NCBI RefSeq assembly: GCF_027474525.2
Contig: NZ_CP114882.2
Location: 496,001 to 560,000, forward strand
From: Flavobacterium lacustre
GTDB taxonomy: Bacteria > Bacteroidota > Bacteroidia > Flavobacteriales > Flavobacteriaceae
Direction of reading: 5' to 3'
DNA: 64,000 nt
Below the pieces are notes generated by a model. The model made no database searches and was not told the origin of the DNA. It saw only the letters and a list, made by a program, of their open reading frames with translations. Below are positions 60,571 to 64,000 of the stretch, one piece after another; position 1 is the first letter of the stretch, and every line of letters begins with the position of its first letter. The position numbers and the translations under genes were made by a program.

Positions 60571-63500
60571 TTAATTTCCAAAATTATAACGCATTGTAAA
60601 TCCGGAACGAATATTAGTGAGCGGAAAAGAGGTCGACACAACTGCTTTTGAAAATGAATGATCATAATAAAAAATGGCTGTTAGGTTCTTACTAAAAGAA
60701 TAATCGGCAGTAATTTTTAGAGACCAAATATTTTGTCCCGCCGCCAATTGATTATTATCATAATCTAAATATCGCACAATGGTTTGATTATTTCTATACG
60801 ACAAATCACCTTTTATATTAATGTCACTTTTTATAATTCCAGTAGGATTATCCGCCAATCTTGACGAAAAAATCACATCTTTAAATCGATATCCCAGCCC
60901 AACGATGTATTCTACTCCTTTTACTTCGGTTAATAGATTATTATCAAAACTCATCGACAAAGCTCTGTCTTTTTTAATTTCGGTAAGTACTTTTAAAGAA
61001 CTTTTCAATTCAAAATCCATTCGTACTAACGGACTGAATTGTTCGACCAAGTTAATATTAGACATAATGGTTTTATTATAAAAATTACCGCTGGCATCAG
61101 TTCCATTTGGATTTTTATCATATTCAAAATTAGATCTAAACGAGTTAATCGTATACGAAGCGCGATAGTTGTGTTGCAATGAAATACGCTTGAAATTCTT
61201 TTTGAAAAAATCATAACGCATCAATCCATTGTATTTTACAGCCCAGTTTGGAATTGGGAAATTTCTAAAAATTCCAAGAGACACATCAGTAGCATTACTG
61301 CCGGAATAAGCCGCTAAGAAAGCGGGTAATAATACCGCCTGACTATTCTTTCCGTATCCTAAAGGATAGCCTTCTGCGTCTAGATTTACCGGATTAGCAA
61401 CATCTATTCCGCGTTGTGATGCCAATCGATTTGCAACTATAAGTCTGTTTTGTCTAAAATCATCAAATGCTGCCGAAGCTGTTTCGTTACTTGTAGAAAA
61501 AGACGTTTTTATTAAAACTGCCGATATCGAAAAAATACCCGTACTGTATGGCGATCTTGCATTGTATTGCCCATCGGTAACATCATATTGTTCTGAGAAA
61601 TTTTCAGAGTAAGATCTGTCTAATGACAAATCAATTTTCATGTCAGGAAACAAATCAACATTAGCCGTTGTTTTAAAAATTTTATTAGTTACCTGAGTGA
61701 AATTTTGATTAAAATCCGGATAATTAGTAAGCCAACCATTTTTGGCAGCTTCGTATCGAACGTCATCTTGACTTCCAAAAATAAATCCTAACGAAGGTCT
61801 TGATGAACCCAAAAATCCTATACTTGGTGTATATCCAGGCAAAACCGTTCCGCTATTGTAAGTGTAGTTCATCTGAACATTTTTCACACTCGTCAAAACT
61901 CCTATAAAGCCATCCATAAAAGGACTGTTTTTTGTTGCTTGCGGCGTATTGGTTTTTACTATTTTCTCCCCTGGTTTTGGCGCTGCCGGTTTAGGTCTTG
62001 ATGCTCCGCCACTTTTCGCCTTGGTCAATCCTAAATATTTATACAAGGTATCCATATTGAATGTGGCATTCAAATTATTAGAATTTGCATTTTGAATCGT
62101 ATTTCCTAAATTATAAGTAACGGCATCAATCTCTATTTCAGACATTGCATTCGAAGCACGTTGCCAACTATAATCACCCGTGTAAGAGTAATTCGCTTTT
62201 ACAAAACTAAATAATGGAATTTTATTAATTGGAATTTCATAATTCAACACTAATTGTTGCATGTGTTGGTTTGGATCTCCAATATCCCAATAACTGTCCC
62301 AAATGGTAAACGAATCAATTGGTTCATTATCCTCGTTCAAATAATTTTTTACAATATTGCTTGAAGAAGCCGTATAATTTAATTTCAATGATTTGGTTAA
62401 ATTAAAATTAAACCCGTATTGATAATTAAAAGCAAAATTTCTTCTGTACAAAGGATCTATAGCTATTCCTTCTACACCATCTACCTGACGGAATTGCTGA
62501 CGATTGTATTGTCTGATAATATCCGTATTGAAAGAAATATTCGATGGCAAATAATTAAAATTAAAATCACTCAGCAGTTTCCAATAGCTACTTTTTTTCA
62601 TGAATTTTGTATTTTTAAACGGCTCCACCGGCTTAGGCTGAAAAGTAAATGCATAATCAACCGATGTATTTACTTGCTGATCTACATAATCCTCGATTTC
62701 AAAATCATGGCGTTCCACTTCATTAATCGATTGTGAAAAAGTAAAGTTTTCCGGATCGTACAGATGTTGTTTTTGTTCCGGGCTTCTTTCTTTTCGTACT
62801 CCTATAAAATTGATACTGGTTCGTTTCGTGTAATCAATCGCTCTGTTTTTAATGTTTTCTCTTTCAGCTTCATTCACCGTATTGTCTAACAACTGATTCA
62901 ATTTGATATCCTGATTAAAAGGATCATATTCCGGCGTTATTGTTTCTTCACCAACCGCATAATTAAACGGCAAATTGATTCCCCATTTTGCAGGCAACAG
63001 TTTCCCTAAATTTAAATTAGTAACAATGTTATATTGTTGAGTATCTTCTCGACTTCTTTCATTTGGACCTTGTTCTAATGCACCAAAACCAATCGTACTT
63101 TTCTTTCCTGTAGCAGAAACAGTAGCAAAATCAGCCAAATTAGAATCTACATTCAACACCGCAGCCATTCCGCCTTGATTGTCCATGTCTGCCAAACGAA
63201 GTTCATTGAACCAAACTTCCCCTTTAATATCTCGATGCGCATCACTATTTTTTAAACCCACCATCAGATTTCGAACTAAACCAAAATTAGGATTTCCCTT
63301 TATCCCTAATTTCAACTTGCTGTTTCCATCACCATCAGGTTTCGTTGAATCATTATCAGAATAATAAATTCCGTCCAAAGGCAATGTGCTTGGATCAATA
63401 CTCATAGCCTGAATCTTCAACTGCGTTAACAAAGCCAAAGACAAATCGATTTCATTGTCTTCCGGCCAAACAGCTTCGGCGCTAAGAGGAGAACAATCAG

Positions 63501-64000
63501 AATTTGACGTAGAAGAAGGCAGTGTTACTTTTAAAGGAATTTCTATTTGATAAAAATTCTGGGTAAAATCATTTCCAAAACGAATAAATCCTACCATTTG
63601 ATTGTCTTGAATAGCAGTTTCATTTGGCAAAGATTCAGCATGTAAAAACATTTTCAATTTCTTGAATTGGCGCATGTCAATACTTACGTTTTTGAAAACA
63701 GCTCTGGAATCTTCGGGTTGTAATCCATCTCCAGAAACTCTCAAAGCTAACGATTGCTCATTTTGATTAATTACCGTATTGTTATTGTACAATTGTTCTC
63801 GTTCTACACCCGGTGGTGTAATATAATTTACCGGACATTTTTCATTATTCTCCTGAACATTCACTGCCAAAACATCAAAATCAGTTCGGTCATCATCAAC
63901 ATTTGTATCATTAAAATCCAATGTATTGGTATAACGTCTCCATTCTCCTCTTACCAAATCTAATGCTCCAAAACGCACCGTCACCTGATCACTAAAACCT
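60571..64000 (-). CDS. sprA: T9SS translocon protein SprA, C-terminal part
   Basis: The frame is open to the right edge (at least 1142 codons), so the N-terminal part of this roughly 2400-residue outer-membrane protein is missing. SprA is the very large barrel that forms the type IX secretion pore and is needed for gliding in F. johnsoniae. Recognisable parts are [71 protein letters not shown] and [10 protein letters not shown]. Aromatic strand patterns to the end ([11 protein letters not shown]) fit a barrel with a terminal strand. gcvH follows 86 bp downstream. Confidence 0.92.
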   Translation of the reverse strand, partial: GFSDQVTVRFGALDLVRGEWRRYTNTLDFNDTNVDDDRTDFDVLAVNVQENNEKCPVNYITPPGVEREQLYNNNTVINQNEQSLALRVSGDGLQPEDSRAVFKNVSIDMRQFKKLKMFLHAESLPNETAIQDNQMVGFIRFGNDFTQNFYQIEIPLKVTLPSSTSNSDCSPLSAEAVWPEDNEIDLSLALLTQLKIQAMSIDPSTLPLDGIYYSDNDSTKPDGDGNSKLKLGIKGNPNFGLVRNLMVGLKNSDAHRDIKGEVWFNELRLADMDNQGGMAAVLNVDSNLADFATVSATGKKSTIGFGALEQGPNERSREDTQQYNIVTNLNLGKLLPAKWGINLPFNYAVGEETITPEYDPFNQDIKLNQLLDNTVNEAERENIKNRAIDYTKRTSINFIGVRKERSPEQKQHLYDPENFTFSQSINEVERHDFEIEDYVDQQVNTSVDYAFTFQPKPVEPFKNTKFMKKSSYWKLLSDFNFNYLPSNISFNTDIIRQYNRQQFRQVDGVEGIAIDPLYRRNFAFNYQYGFNFNLTKSLKLNYTASSSNIVKNYLNEDNEPIDSFTIWDSYWDIGDPNQHMQQLVLNYEIPINKIPLFSFVKANYSYTGDYSWQRASNAMSEIEIDAVTYNLGNTIQNANSNNLNATFNMDTLYKYLGLTKAKSGGASRPKPAAPKPGEKIVKTNTPQATKNSPFMDGFIGVLTSVKNVQMNYTYNSGTVLPGYTPSIGFLGSSRPSLGFIFGSQDDVRYEAAKNGWLTNYPDFNQNFTQVTNKIFKTTANVDLFPDMKIDLSLDRSYSENFSEQYDVTDGQYNARSPYSTGIFSISAVLIKTSFSTSNETASAAFDDFRQNRLIVANRLASQRGIDVANPVNLDAEGYPLGYGKNSQAVLLPAFLAAYSGSNATDVSLGIFRNFPIPNWAVKYNGLMRYDFFKKNFKRISLQHNYRASYTINSFRSNFEYDKNPNGTDASGNFYNKTIMSNINLVEQFSPLVRMDFELKSSLKVLTEIKKDRALSMSFDNNLLTEVKGVEYIVGLGYRFKDVIFSSRLADNPTGIIKSDINIKGDLSYRNNQTIVRYLDYDNNQLAAGQNIWSLKITADYSFSKNLTAIFYYDHSFSKAVVSTSFPLTNIRSGFTMRYNFGN

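Overview
The window is AT-rich DNA from a member of the Bacteroidota, almost certainly the family Flavobacteriaceae and probably the genus Flavobacterium. The evidence is the gliding/type IX secretion (T9SS) gene content (SprA, PorP/SprF, PorG-like, RemB-like, two cargo proteins with the gliding-motility C-terminal domain), the flavobacterial promoter -7 word TAnnTTTG in front of many genes, the absence of Shine-Dalgarno sequences, and family-specific genes such as the HPPK-deoxynucleoside kinase fusion, DUF4403 and DUF6089. It looks like ordinary chromosome with no prophage, insertion sequence, CRISPR array, rRNA or tRNA that I could see.

Layout. 1-4851: two large T9SS type B cargo proteins whose last 57 residues are identical, with DNA almost identical. 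4862-13305: folK-dNK fusion, SppA protease, AsmA-like protein, DUF2797 protein, GH3-family protein and a 50-residue lipoprotein. 13310-19288 (minus): VOC and AHSA1 proteins, serB, then the tig-clpP-clpX proteostasis cluster with unusual intergenic word repeats. 19569-20954: a kinase-like phosphotransferase and a 387-bp gap that holds a nine-unit array of 16-bp palindromes with strictly alternating 21/22-bp spacing, the strangest sequence in the window. 20955-24518 (minus): copper module with a P1B-ATPase, a three-repeat metal-binding protein and a Cys-rich secreted protein.

24599-28276: small membrane protein, hydrolase, pdxJ, CBS protein and nadK. 28448-34351: an envelope biogenesis operon porG-like/uppS/bamA/ompH/ompH, bounded by a good promoter and a strong terminator. 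34467-42688: murI, a broken outer-membrane protein gene, gamma-carbonic anhydrase, porP/sprF, an Nfu Fe-S scaffold, dodecin, a DUF255 thioredoxin protein, a helical Ala/Glu protein, mscS and tsaB. 42746-49852 (minus): a six-gene tripartite ABC export operon with two adaptors and two permeases. 50023-51432: DUF4403 lipoprotein.

51466-56564 (minus): a cytochrome oxidase assembly operon (heme o synthase, two subunit III proteins, subunit IV, two SCO-type proteins, DUF420, small CxxC protein). 56672-64000 (minus): RemB-like gliding protein, deoC, VanZ family protein, gcvH and the C-terminal half of SprA, which runs off the window.

Functionally the window is dominated by cell-envelope assembly. 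BamA, Skp-like chaperones and undecaprenyl diphosphate synthase build the outer membrane and wall. SprA, PorP and PorG-like proteins export adhesins of the kind seen at the left end. The copper ATPase and SCO/heme o genes link metal handling with respiration. All product names come from reading the translated sequences and remembered family features; no database search was run.
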